Assembly (NCBI RefSeq): GCF_030272615.1 | Contig: NC_081413.1 | Coordinates: forward strand, 721,262,367-721,326,366 | Direction of reading: 5' to 3' | Length of the DNA: 64,000 nucleotides | From: Cryptomeria japonica | Lineage: Eukaryota; Streptophyta; Pinopsida; Cupressales; Cupressaceae | In this document: piece after piece, positions 36,531 to 48,321 of the stretch | How positions within the stretch are numbered: position 1 is the first letter of the stretch | How the letters are laid out: every line of letters begins with the position of its first letter | Made by a program: the position numbers and the translations under genes | Notes under the pieces: model-generated | Seen by the model: only the letters and a program-made list of their open reading frames with translations | Databases searched by the model: none | Told to the model about the DNA's origin: nothing

Positions 36531-36540
36531 CTATATAAGG
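36531..36540 (+). promoter_or_regulatory. TATA-like box upstream of the antisense PMD frame
   Basis: CTATATAAGG on the plus strand, about 90 bases before the first downstream ATG (36,616) and 670 before the PMD segment. It points away from the element's own transcription and so could drive the antisense gene. Confidence 0.4.
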
Positions 36541-36690
36541 GGTTCAATGTGTCATTTTCAATTCATTGTTACCTCTCAAAGTTTGAAATTTGAAAAAAAA
36601 CCTCTGCGAAGAAAAATGGCCATTTCAATCCAGGAGCATTGATTCAAGCGTAAGAGATGTCATAATTGACCGTAAAACTACGAGCCAATA

Positions 36691-37156
36691 GTAAGTGATC
36701 GATCTTTAGCTTGTGCATTTCTTAAATTTTGAATTTTTATTGATTTATTTGGAATTTATTTTTTGTTTGAAGTCGTTTTCCTCATTTTATTGTGCGGTTC
36801 AACACATTTTCTCGTACGACAATCTGTCCTCCTTTTGTTTTGACGTATGGACATATAGGGTTTGTGGTCTGGTGTTGTCCCATGATTCATACAACAATGC
36901 TCTTGATTGACCATTGTATCGTGCGAGAGGATATGATTTGTCATATGGGAATGTTTACTCGTGCAAGATGTAATGTTTTCTCATACGAGTTTCTTCTTGT
37001 CTGTGGAAACTCATATCAAAAATAGCAAGCATTTTTAAGTGTGTAAACAACAATTTTTTATTTTGAATGTTGTACATTTGGATTCGTGAGCATGTTTAAC
37101 ATATTTTTAGCACAAATTGGATCACGTGCTAACAATTTGTATGTTCAATTTTGCAG
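36691..37156 (+). other. Candidate 5' intron of the antisense PMD gene
   Basis: GTAAGT at 36,691 and a TTTTGCAG acceptor ending at 37,156 bracket 466 bp that includes T-rich sequence and several (T)CGTACGA-type motifs. This would join a short leader exon to the PMD exon. Confidence 0.35.
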
Positions 37157-37201
37157 ATTCGGTTGCCGGATATTCAGTTTTAGTGTACATTTCCACCGAC
37201 A

Positions 37202-38998
37202 ATGAGGCTAGTCCATGAGTTATCAGACGCAGAGAGAGCTCACATTGGTTTGTGTGGATTCGGATACCTTTTACAGATGCCTGATATCCGTGTGAATCAT
37301 GATATGTTGACCGCTTTAGTTGAGCGTTTTCATTCAAAGTATAACACCTTTCATCTATCGATTGGAGAGATGACTATCATGCCAGAGGATATATATAGGA
37401 TTTTGAGGATTTTGTTCGCTGGAGATAAGGTTGATTATGATTTCATGTAGTGACCATGTGTTTTGGCATTGGGACGGATATTCTATGATGAGACTATTCT
37501 TGAGCATGCTATCACGTGGGATGATTTGATGAGCAAATACGGTGAGCAGTACCCTCTAGCATGTGTTTTGGTAGGTATGATCAGTTGTTTTGCTATGCCT
37601 GATAGAGGACAACAAGGTTTTCTATGTGGTTGGGCCAGAATGCTTGAGAGGCTGCTGACTCATCCAGTGAGATTAGGGTGGGGATCTTGTTTACTTGCTC
37701 ACATGTATCATGAGTTGCATGAGATTGTGTATTGGGAGGGGAAGAGCATGGCAACAAGTGTTCTAGTTCTGCAAATATGGACATGGGAGCACATCCCGAT
37801 ATGCAAACCTATAGTAGATGATTCTAGAGAGGCACACCAACCTATTGTATGTTGTTATTTAGGTTATGTTACTCAGCCCCACCTAGGCAAGTCTGACTAT
37901 TGGAGGAGGCAGTTGGACGATCTGATTGTTGTAGTATGGAGACCGTATAGGGGTCTAGAGTTGTGGGACGATTGGAGAGTGCAGAGGAAGGATATGTTCA
38001 TGACTCGACCTCTTATTGGCAAATTGGTGTCTATCATTGAGCGATTTGTAGTATCTAGGGTGATGAGACAGTATGGGAGACCACAAGGTATATCCCAGGA
38101 GTTCACAACCTATGCCCGATATGAAGAGGAGGAGAGATGAGGATGGGCACTGAGGCTATCATATGTGTTGAGCATGCACGAGTTAGTAGGTTTACAGCTG
38201 CAGAGATGGGATTACCTAGAGGATGTTGCAAACACAGGGGTATTGCCCCAATACAGAGATTGGTTTCATAGACATCCATTTCCTTGATTTACAGATCCAG
38301 GAGAGCATGCACCTCTTATAGAGGAGATTGAGGATGAGGCACCAGCACAACGATAGGTACCAGGTCAGGTATAGGGATGAGTGTAGGTACAGGGACAGAG
38401 AATGGATGTACCTAGGTGGGCAGGAGGTGATCCTGGTGCTAGTAGCAGTAGGGTACCAGCGGGAGATAGAAAACAACAGAGAGGGGAGGGTGGATCTTTA
38501 GGATCTATTGGGGTGGAGGTTGGTGGTGCTAAGGCAGCAGAGGGTGGAGGTTAGGAGGAGAGAGAGGATCCTATATTGGTTAGGCAGCAGAGAAATGAGC
38601 AGGGAGGCAGAGAGGGAGATGCTGGGAGAGAGAAGGGAGTACCTGACGTAGTACGGTCTTTAAGATCGAGGTTGACAGGTTTGTAGTCACAGTTGACAGT
38701 GGCGCAAATGCAACTTGCAGAGAGAGACTGACAACTTGCAGAGGTTAGAGAAGAGCGTAATCGACAACTTGCCGAGGTGAGAGCAGAGCATGATGCTCTT
38801 CAACCAGAGGTTTTACATCAGACAATTCATGCAGCCTATTATGTCATAGCTTATAGTGTAGCGGTCCCAATAGCGTAGCAAGTTGCTTTGTATTCTCAAT
38901 ATATGGCTCGAGCTGAGGGAGCTAGGGCACCGAGACAGGACGTCGGTCAGTAGGCACCTCCTCCTCCACCTGGTGATGAGGGAGAGGCAAAGAGATAG
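37202..38998 (+). pseudogene. Plant mobile domain (PMD) protein frame, antisense within the Tat-like element
   Basis: One frame runs about 599 codons with scattered stops. The N-terminal part reads HSKYNTFHLSIGEMTIMPED (37,334-37,393) and YRILRILFAG, the 'TFHLPFGEMTITLEDV..LLGLPI' signature of the PMD family. Later blocks are WDDLMSKYG, GWARMLERL, VLVLQIWTWEHIP and RPLIGKLVSIIERFVV. The C-terminal half is Gly/Gln/Glu-rich with a coiled-coil (RNRQLAEVRAEHDAL) and a proline run. PMD proteins (MAIL1/MAIN type) act in silencing and genome stability, and PMD frames are carried by plant transposons. Stops at 37,448, 37,451, 38,138 and further on mostly fit CAG or CGA codons changed by C to T. Confidence 0.75.
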
Positions 38999-40684
38999 CT
39001 TGTTAAATCTCTTAGATTTTGTTATATACCCCATTTTTGTAGCCTATGCGATTCTTGCTATGATGAGACATTGTATTTGACAGTTGATATCATTTGTACT
39101 CTGAGACACTGAGATTATGATGATATATATACGAGCTCTTGATTTGATTTCATCATACTTGTGTTGATTGATTATGAGATGTCTTTTTATATGATTTATT
39201 CTATATCTATGCATATTCTTTTAGTATGAATGTATGTAATGCAGATGAATATGGATGTTTGTTTGTTTATTTCTTTTTCTTTTTCATATGCAAATGAATG
39301 ATGAAAAAATGAGTAACTAGTAATGAAAATGTTTTATTTTTCATGCAATAATATGAATGCAAACAAGTATATAATGAAATGTATGGATCTATATAAGATG
39401 CTTATATATGCAGCTAACATCTCAATACACATGTACCTAATCGGAGAAACGATGATGAAAAAGAGACCACTTAACTGAGAAATGATGATTGCTTCAAACT
39501 CTCATTTGAAAGATAAAGAGATCATTGTTATCATGCCGAAATCACTAGAAATACATAAAATTTAGAATGAATGCAACCTATACCTAGTCACTAGATTTGG
39601 TATGCTTAATTTTCATCACTGAGTGTTTTATAAACACAATAGGCAAAATAGAGTTCCTTTCTTTTCATATGCAATATTAATTATCTTGTCCACAATGATC
39701 ATTTTTTCGTTCATATCCTTGGACAGATTACGCATGCATCCAGATTGTACATTAAAGAAATTCCTTCAAAACGGACAAAGAAATGAGTCCAACCTCCCTA
39801 TAGCATACAAATAAGAGGATTTGAGGTATGTGTGGTGATTTCACCTTGATGTAAAGGCACTTATCACATACACCAAGCCAATTAGATGTTTCCAGATCAT
39901 CAGATTCATTCCTACAAGCATAAAACAAAGAAAAGTATTATGCCCCCAATCCTTGCTCCTCTTAGTCAAGATAGACTTCCTCGAGTTACTTAGAGGGAAT
40001 AATAATCGAAAACAAATTTTAAAAGACAGCACCCAAAGAAAATGTCAAGCGATTCTTAAACAGTTTAGTGATTGTTTTTAGTAGTCTTGTTTTACTTGTT
40101 TACTCAGTGATAAAACTCTTTAGTAGTTAGGAGACAGGTGACTAACTCAAATTGGATGACCTAGTACTACTGACAAAAAGATGACTTGGTTGAATTACTT
40201 AGGACATGTAAATTGATCAGTTGATTACCCTAAGACTATGGCATTAATCGGTTTCAAGCCCTGAGGGTTCCAAAAGAACCAGGATGTCACAAAAATGATT
40301 AAAAGATATGTACAAGCGAAAGCAAAGATGCAGGAAAGCGGGAATGAAAATGGGAAATGTCAAATTTGCATTGATAGATGGAGTGCTTGAGTACACAAGG
40401 CGCCTATTTACCAGGTTTTCACCTGCTTGGCAAAGATCCTTTTTTTTCTTCTTTTTGAAAGGACTTTTTATGATTTTTAGAATTTTTTCAAAACATTTCA
40501 GCTGTTCAGGTTGCTGGAGTAGACAATACTAAGTGAATAATTTCTTCAAGTGAATGGTGTTGACCGGTTCATGGAGTTTTTCTCCTTCTGATTTTGAGAG
40601 TTGATAGCCACTAGAGCCAAAGACTATAGTAATGATGTAGGGACCCATCCAATTGGGTTCAAACTTCCCTTTGTTGTCTTGAAA
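38999..40684. other. Non-coding part of the Tat-like element between PMD and integrase
   Basis: No reading frame supported on either strand. AT-rich with some ATGAATG-type repeats near 39,230-39,380. Confidence 0.5.
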
Positions 40685-41489
40685 CTATTGATTTTTAGGA
40701 TTTTCTCTCAAAACAAGGTCACCAACCTGAAATTCTCTTTGTTGAACTTTCTTGTTATAACCTCTAGACATTCTCTTTTGGTACGCTCTTAGATGATCAA
40801 ATGCCACTTGTCGACGTTCATCCAACAACTCGAGTTCTTGCAATCTAGATATCCTGTAGTCTTCATCAGTAACAAGACCTTGCAAAGAAACTCTCAAAGA
40901 TGGTATTTCTTTGGACCCATACACCAAAGAAAAAGCTGTAGCCCTAGTAAGTGTTCTGATACTTGTTCTATAAGCCCATAGTACAAGATTGAGCTACAGA
41001 TGCCAATCCTTTCCAGATTTATTTACTGTTCAATGTAAGATAGTCAACAATTTTTTGTTAGATGCTTCAGCTTGTCCATTACCTTGAGGGTAGTATATGG
41101 ATGACCAATGCTGTTTGATTTTGAATTTTTCATAGAGCTCATCTAGATCTTTTTTTTTGAACTGCCCTCCATTGTTAGTCACAATGGAAGAAGGTATCCC
41201 ATACCTACAGATGATATAGTTAAGGATAAACAGAGCTACTTGTTTACCAGTTGCTTTGAGTAGCGGAACCACTTTCTACCCACTTAGTGAAGTACTCAGT
41301 GGAAATTATAATAAACTTGTGTTCGTTAGATGATGCAGGATAAATTTGGCCAATGAGGTCAAACGCCCATTGTTGAAAAGGCCAATGTGTGATGAAAGAT
41401 ATGAGATCCCTTGCTAGAGCATGTATGAGGTTCCCATGTAGCTGACACTTCTCACAAGTTTTAGCAAATTTTATAGCATCTTTTTCCAT
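40685..41489 (-). pseudogene. Integrase of the Tat-like element
   Basis: Zinc-finger end CEKCQLHG, core WAFDLIGQI with the first Asp, TEYFTKWVES, then SSIVTNNGGQFKKKDL and YYPQGNGQAEASNKKL with the catalytic Glu. The second catalytic Asp of the usual VTDNG is Asn here, and the core is split by a frame change near 41,250-41,270. The C-terminal part (40,927-40,685) has LELLDERRQVAFDHLRAYQK and FQVGDLVLR, typical of Ty3 integrase tails. Dead enzyme. Confidence 0.85.
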
Positions 41490-42050
41490 ATCTATCCAAT
41501 AGTAGCCAGCCCGTAGCAGTTTTCAAGCTAAAGTTAGACCGTTTGAATGAGATCCACAAATACCTTCATGGACTTCAAATAGCACGCATTGGGACTCTTC
41601 AGTTTCTAGACACCTAAGCAAAGTACTATCCAAACCTCGCCTAAATAGATCATTAGCAATGATGACATACTATGAAGCATTTTGGATTAGGTTCCTTTCC
41701 TCATTACGGGTAAGATTAGCAGCGATAAGTTGGTCACACAAGTAAGAGTAAATGTGGTTATAACACGATGAGTCATGTCCAATTATAGAACAAACCATCT
41801 GGGACTCAAGAGAATTAGAAGAAAGATACTGTAACTCTTCCACTAGGAATTCATAGCAGAAGTTAGATCCTTGTAGCTGTGGTATAGATGCCAAGGTAGC
41901 CATAGCATATGCTGCTCTATTTGCTGATTTGGGAATCTACTGAAATAATACAAAGGTAAATTATTTCTTGAGATCATCAACCATTCTATTATAGGGCATC
42001 ATTTTCTCATCTTTAGTCTAATATATATCATTTACTTGGTTGATAATTAG
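41490..42050 (-). pseudogene. Linker between second RNase H and integrase, Tat-like element
   Basis: Open pieces (41,903-41,670: YLCDQLIAANLTRNEERNLI) match the spacer expected between the RNase H and the integrase zinc finger. Stops interrupt it. Confidence 0.5.
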
Positions 42051-42281
42051 CTAAGAGTCTCCATAGATGTGTAACTCAACAACCTTCCATTCAATATCTA
42101 GCTTGATCCCATTTACCAAAGCTTCATATTTTACAATATTGTTTGTGCAAGGAAAGAGAATATTGTAAGCCTTTGGGATTGAATATCTTTGAGGAGTGCT
42201 AAAAAGTATTCCAGCACCAGAACCATGCTGAGTGAAAGACTCATCAAAGAACATTTTCCAGGCTCGCTGAGTAAAGTGCAT
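42051..42281 (-). pseudogene. Second, archaeal-type RNase H of the Tat-like element
   Basis: WKMFFDESFTQHGSGAGILF and NNIVKYEALVNGIKLDIEWK follow the D-G-S...GAG...NNxAEYEALxxGL plan of the extra RNase H that marks Tat-lineage elements. The usual FDGS is FDES. Confidence 0.75.
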
Positions 42282-42526
42282 AATGGATTCATTCGGGAAT
42301 TCTATGTGTAAAGTTGATTGTCTTCAAGCGGAGCATCAACAATTTGATCTACAATGACCTATCCTTTGATAGCTTTACGTTCTATATATTCAATATCAAA
42401 TTCTATAAGAACCATGACCCATTTAGCCAATCTTCCTGTAAGTTTTGCTTTGTTGAGAAGGTATTTGAGTGGATCAATCTTAGCCACCAGATTGATAGAA
42501 TGTGCTAACATGTAGTGTCTTAATTT

Positions 42527-43840
42527 CTATGATGTAAAGACTAATGTGAAAAAAGCTTTTTCTATGATAGTATAGTTCATCTCATAGGATAGCAAGGTTC
42601 TATTGATATAATATATAGCTATTTCCTTTTTATTCTCATCATGTTGTGCCAAAAGTGCCCCCAGTGATGTACTAGTAGTTGATATGTAGAGAATCAACGG
42701 TTTTCCTTGAATTGGTGGCATCAATATAGGTGGGTTCGAAAGATAATCCTTGATTTGTTTTAGATGTTGTTCACAATATTCATCCTAGTTGTATTTGACT
42801 CCTTTTTGTAATGCCTTTGTGAATGGTTGAGCTTTATCTACTAGCTATGAAATAAAGCGCCTTATTGATTGGAGGCATCCTTGTAAACTTCTCATTTGAC
42901 TAATATTCTTTGGAGGTGGCATTTCCATGATAGCCTTAACTTTTTCTAGATCTACTTCGAATCCTTTCGCTGAAACAATATATCGTAGGAGCTTACTAGA
43001 TGTAACTCCAAATGCACACTTCTTATGATTTAATATGTTTGAATTTTTTCATTCCATCTAATATTGGACCTAGTTCTGATAGATGTGTTGATATTTTCAT
43101 GGATTTAACTAAAGTATCATCAACATAATCCTCCATGTTTTTGTGCATCATATCATGAAAAATTATTGTTACAACTATTTGATAACTAGCACCTGCATTC
43201 TTTAAACCAAAGGGCATTACATTTCAGCAGAAGGATCCCCATGCCAAGTGAATGTTGTTTTCTCTTGATCCTCGGGTGCAATTTTGATCTGATTGTACCT
43301 AGAAAAACCATCCATTAGAGAATGCATTTCATAGCCAGCAGTCATGTCCACGATCATGTCTATGTTGGGTAGTGGAAAATCATCTTTTGGACAAGCTTTG
43401 TTTAAATCTCTGAAATCTATACAAACATGGATTGATTTGTCAGGTTTGGAAACAGGTACAATATTAGATATCCATTCGGTATAATCAATTTCTCTGATGA
43501 ATCCAGCTTTTATTAATTTTTCTATCTCATCCTTAACAAGTAATGCAACATGAGGATACATTTTTTGGAGTTTTTGCTTAATAGGTTTGACTCCGGTAGT
43601 GATAGAAAGATGATGCATTGTGAGGTTAGGATCCAGACCCGACATATTAGCATATGTCCATTCAAAATTGATCTTCTTTTTCATGAAGAAATGAGCAAAT
43701 TCTTTTAGTTCTTCGGCTGACAAGGATTGAGCTACGTGTATGGTGTGTTGAGCTTCTTTTGTTCCAATATTTACTGGCTGTGTAGGTTCAATTATCATTG
43801 ATGATCGCTCTTGAAAGTGATCAGGCAAAATGTCAATCAT
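42527..43840 (-). pseudogene. Reverse transcriptase and first RNase H of the Tat-like element
   Basis: Blocks in order: LTMHHLSITTGVKPIKQKLQ, IEKLIKAGFIREIDYTEWIS, VCIDFRDLNKACPKDDFPLP, DGFSRYNQIKIAPEDQEKTT, a stop near 43,217, MPFGLKNAGASYQ, YVDDTLVKS (active site), then RNase H pieces (LYISTTSTSLGALLAQHDE, YYINRTLLSYEMNYTIIEKA). The region between 42,730 and 43,020 is broken by stops. Clear Ty3 RT. Confidence 0.9.
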
Positions 43841-45191
43841 CTCACCTTCAGGTGCCTCAGAGAGGTTTTCACCATTAGGTACGTCATTTTATTTTACTAT
43901 TTTTTATTCTGACACCGTCACAGTGTGGTTTTCGCCATCAGAGCTCTTATTTTTCTTTTTTTGATTTTTGTGACTAAGATACTTGACATTTGTTGTTGTC
44001 ATGTTCTCACTTTGTTCACTGGTGGAAGAGTCCATTGGTTCAATTGCATTAAGATGGTAAGATAATGTATAGTCATTTGCAAAGGTAGGTATATTCAAAG
44101 GTTGGTCTTGAAAAGTACAGTCAATTAGTTCAGAATGTACCAAGGATAAAGTTTTAACAAGTTCAAGGGAGTTAGTGGTATTATCATCATAGCTTCGGAC
44201 AGATAAGTCGATTTCCAAAAGACTGCCTTGCGTAAGTGTCTCAAGACCAGGAAGAGTTACAACACAATTATCGAAGTGTATGTTAATATTTAGGGGACCT
44301 AATACAACAGAACTACCACTAGCATTATCCCTACTTCAAACTAGACTACATATCATGGTTTGACAATAACAGGCTTTGCAGGTAGAGTCTCGACATTCAT
44401 GACGGAGTAGTCATAATTTGGTGTCAAATAGGTATTGTCATAAATAGAGCTTATGTCAAAGTGATCAGAGTCATAAGATGAGGTTTCTGACTCTTCTTGA
44501 AGTGATTTAGTAAAAGTATGTATAGTATCAATATCTACATCTTTGATGTTGCAAGTTCCTTCGTGATTTGGTTCAATGATCACTTGTATTTGGCATACCT
44601 GTTGACATAACCTTGATTAATTTGTTAGTCTTTGTCGTCTTTTCCATTCAACTTCCTCTAGACTAATTATTGGCCCTACTTCTGTAGCCTCCAATTCTTC
44701 TTTTGTAGTTCCATGCCTGATTGGATCTATCTTGTTAGAGGGAGATATAGTAGGTGAAGAATTTTCTTGTGTTCTTTCTTCTTTCAGCTATTGTTTGTAG
44801 TCTTCTTGTCTTTTTAGTCTGATTTCCTCTATTTCCTTTTGCAACTTCAAGCATATTATCTCTTGTGCTTCATCTATGACATCACTAGATTCTTCAGGAG
44901 TTTTTGTAGTAGATGTATCTGAGAGATGATTTGGACTCCATTCATACAAATCAAGTCAGTTTCTCAATCATCTATTTGCTTTCTACCTGTCTATGTGACC
45001 GGAATGTTCAGTGGTGCAAACAACTCTTTAATTCCTTCCATTTTTTCTCTCATGTCTTCTGGTATTTCTACTCCTTGTAGTGTTATTGCTAATACAATTG
45101 GAACTTGATTACCAGTTGCTTCTTCTCTCTTGATTGCCAATTCTTCTTGTTCATTTTCAGACTCTTCCTGAGTTTGTTGATTATTTACTTC
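43841..45191 (-). pseudogene. Acidic linker of the Tat-like polyprotein
   Basis: Open pieces at 44,583-44,353 and 44,218-43,904 are rich in Asp, Ser and Thr without a recognised domain. They join the G-patch region to RT. Several stops. Confidence 0.5.
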
Positions 45192-45467
45192 CTATGATGT
45201 TGAAGGTAGTATCTTTTTCCTCCACTTAGATTGATGATGAAAAGTATGTTTCTGATCTGATGATTCTCCTACATTGTAGCCAAGTCCAGCTTTATCATTT
45301 GTAGACCTAGTGTGTAGTTGAATAGGTTCAACAATACCTTCTTGATGCTTTCCTAGAGGACTGGTACTTGAATATCCCATATGTTGAATCATTTTATAGC
45401 CTAGACCATATTGTTCAGGAGAAATCTCATAGTGTTGTACTTCATTGTTTGCACTTTGAAAATCCAT
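45192..45467 (-). pseudogene. G-patch segment of the Tat-like polyprotein
   Basis: QYGLGYKMIQHMGYSSTSPLG, then GKHQEGIVEPIQ and, further on, AGLGY, has the spaced glycines of a G-patch. It lies between protease and RT, a position also used in some retroviruses and plant Ty3 elements. Confidence 0.6.
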
Positions 45468-45589
45468 TTGAGAACAAAATCCTCTTCTATTTCATCTACA
45501 AGGGAAGTAGAGAATTGTACAAAAATATCATCATAAATGACATTTGGAGTTGAATTTTGTGGCTTCATAGCCTCTGATGGTTTTCCAAA

Positions 45590-46114
45590 CTATCTTGGCG
45601 ATGGAGGAAGAGACATTAGTGAAAGTACATGTTCTATTTTGTATCCATCCATGCCAGTGTTTGTGATTTTCAATTTCTTTTCTAAATCTTTCATCAAAGT
45701 TTTTGAACTTTCAGCTGCAGAGGTTGCTTTGTTATGAGGAACAAAGGTATCAGTATATTGTTTTAATGCATTACAGGTGTAACTTGTATCAGCAGAAATA
45801 CTGACTACAACTGCATTATAAGGAAATTTCAAGCACTGATGATAGGTAGATGGTACTGCTTGCATTTCATGAATCCATGGCTTGCCCAACAATATGATAT
45901 ATGAAAGAGGGAGGCTAAGCACCTGGAAAATAGCATCTCTCTCCATAAGTCCTACCCTGATCGGTAATAGTACCAGACCTTTAGAGGTTCTTTCTTCTTC
46001 ATCATAAGCTTTGATTGTTATTTTCTTTGTTGGATCAATGACATTTTCAGAAAATCCCAGTTGTGTCAGTAGATTGTAGGTACAAATATTCAACTCAGTG
46101 CCTCCATCTATCAA
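45590..46114 (-). pseudogene. Aspartic protease of the Tat-like element
   Basis: IDGGTELNICTYNLLTQLGF carries the active-site Asp in a D-G-G context where classic retroelement proteases have D-(T/S)-G; SYIILLGKPWIHEM gives the second (ILG) signature. The same D-G-G is found in the family A element at 63,274, so it is a lineage trait and not decay. Confidence 0.8.
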
Positions 46115-46120
46115 AACACG

Positions 46121-48321
46121 TTAGACTCGATGTTTATGGATCATAGCTTCGATGTGTAATGATTGGTTATGCGGGTGATTCAATGAGTTTTCATCCTCTT
46201 CAGAGAACGTGAGGTAATGAGGCAAAGTTAGGTGACCCACCATAGATTGAAACCAATCTACATCTAAATCTTTAGGTAAATTAAGAATGAGCAAAGCTTT
46301 GTCTAGGATCTCTCTATGAGCAGAAGAGATGTTAAGCAGTTCAAAAATGGAGATTTGAGCGATAGTTCTTTTCAATTGTTCGATAATGTTATAACCAGGA
46401 GAGGATGATGAAACCAATTGTTTAGATTTAGTTGTGATCATATTTGGTCATTTGTTTGAAGAAGTCAACATGTTTGATGTTGTTTGATCAGGAGTTGAGG
46501 AACTAGCTCCTTGGAGAGTAACCTTCTTTTGAGCGCGGGTCACAACATTTGCAGTTTGTGCTTTATTTTGTTTATCTTTGATTATAATCACATTCCAATA
46601 CTTAGGTTGGGAATATTCAATCATGTTGATCACATTGTCATTGTTAGCATGGGTGTAATTGACTTTGGCACCTCCCTTGGATTTTGAGGAATCACCTTGT
46701 TCATAAGCAGGTAAGGGATCTTTAAAAGCTTTGTGATCAGCATTAGTCATGTAATTTTCAACAACAATTTTGCCAGCATCGATGAGGTCTTGAATCTCAT
46801 GTTTGAGATTCATGCAGTCATTTGTTGTATGACCCTTGTTTCGATGATATTCATGGTACTCGTTTTCTCTCCACCATTTGGGTTTAACTTCTGGATCATA
46901 TGGTCTAGATTTGTCTGGCAATATTATTAGATTATTTGCCAATAAAGTCTTAAGATTTGATTCATACAATTCCTCCAAAGGAGTGAAATCATGTTTAGGC
47001 TTTGAAAGCCAAGGTTTCTCTTTACACCACTCTTTTGATTTCTTCAAAGGGTTTTATGTCACAGTTTCAGCTACTTTGAGTGCTTGTGTGCCACTAGCCA
47101 GATTAAATATTGTGGGTTTTGATTTTATTTTAACAGTGTCTACTACTCCATCATTAACAACATTTTTGTTGTTATCTTTGCCATATTTCCAGTATTTATT
47201 CTTCTTTGGAACTAGAACCTTGTTGTGTTTCTTTCCAAAGTGATATATCTCCTTTCTTTATAAGCATATATTCCATTCTGAGGGAACTATCTACCATTTT
47301 GTTGAATGAAAGGGTGCAATTGTATTTGGATATTGTATTTCAATTTAGGGATCAGGTTATTGACAAAGATATCCATCTTCTCAGAATCTAGAATAGGTCG
47401 TGAATATCTAGAGAACATCTTTCTCCAACGTTGAAGAAAAGTGAGAAAAGGCTCTCTTGTTTTCTGTTTGGTATTGCAAAGCTCAATCATATGACTGGAT
47501 TATGAATGTTATAGGAGTATTGTTGGAGAAATGATTCAACTAATTCCTCAAAATTTTTAATTCCCATAGGTAGGCTCGAAAACCATTCCATAGCTTGTCC
47601 TCCTAAACTCCTCGGGAAAAGATGCATAAGATAGGTTTGTTTGTGCATGAATTCCATACATAAAGCACAAAATTCTCTGACATGGTCTTGAGGATCTGTA
47701 TTACCATCATATTTATTGAACTTAGGAATCTCCACTCTTGAAGGAAATGGAGGCATGTAAAGGTTCTTGTCAAATGGAAACGGGCATATCGTGTCTAGAG
47801 AATATTGCTTTGATGATTTATCCTTGTTTTTCATTTATGTGATTTCAGTTTGTAACACTTGTAATTATTTGTTTACTAGTGGTAAAGGTGTCTCTTCCTC
47901 TTTAGTGATAAGGGTTTAGATGTTATAATCAATAGGAAGTTTAGTGCCTTGCTTTGCTAGCTCTAGAAAATAATCTTCTTTTTCTCTAGCCATGATAATC
48001 TTCATCATTTTTTGGGAAATCTTTATTCTTTTGACAGCTATTTATAACAGCTTCTGCAGGTTCAGAGGCTTCAGAATCGCTAGATGAGAAATCACTGTCA
48101 TTAGCATGGGTGTTGAGATTGTCATAAGTATCGTGTTTAGTAGCTTGTCTTTCTTGCCTTTCTCCAGACATGGTGGGAGATAAGGGTTGATAAAAAATTG
48201 GTAAATTTGATGATGAAGGTTTATTAGAGACGGGGTCTTCTACAAAGAATGGATTATCTAAAAAGGATGGTCCTTTACCTTTGTTTGGTTTCTTGCAAGA
48301 ATTTTTGGTTTGAGCAGGCAT
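46121..48321 (-). pseudogene. Gag of the Tat-like element
   Basis: Open pieces 48,321-47,986, 47,834-47,487, 47,490-47,287, 47,047-46,448 and 46,441-46,121. The capsid-like core has PPFPSRVEIPKFNKYDGNTD and QAMEWFSSLPMGIKNFEELV (Retrotrans_gag), then CNTKQKTREPFLTFLQRW. The nucleocapsid-like zone reads KPKWWRENEYHEYHRNKGHT, a CCHC-like knuckle with Cys replaced by His. Several frame changes; not functional. Confidence 0.85.
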
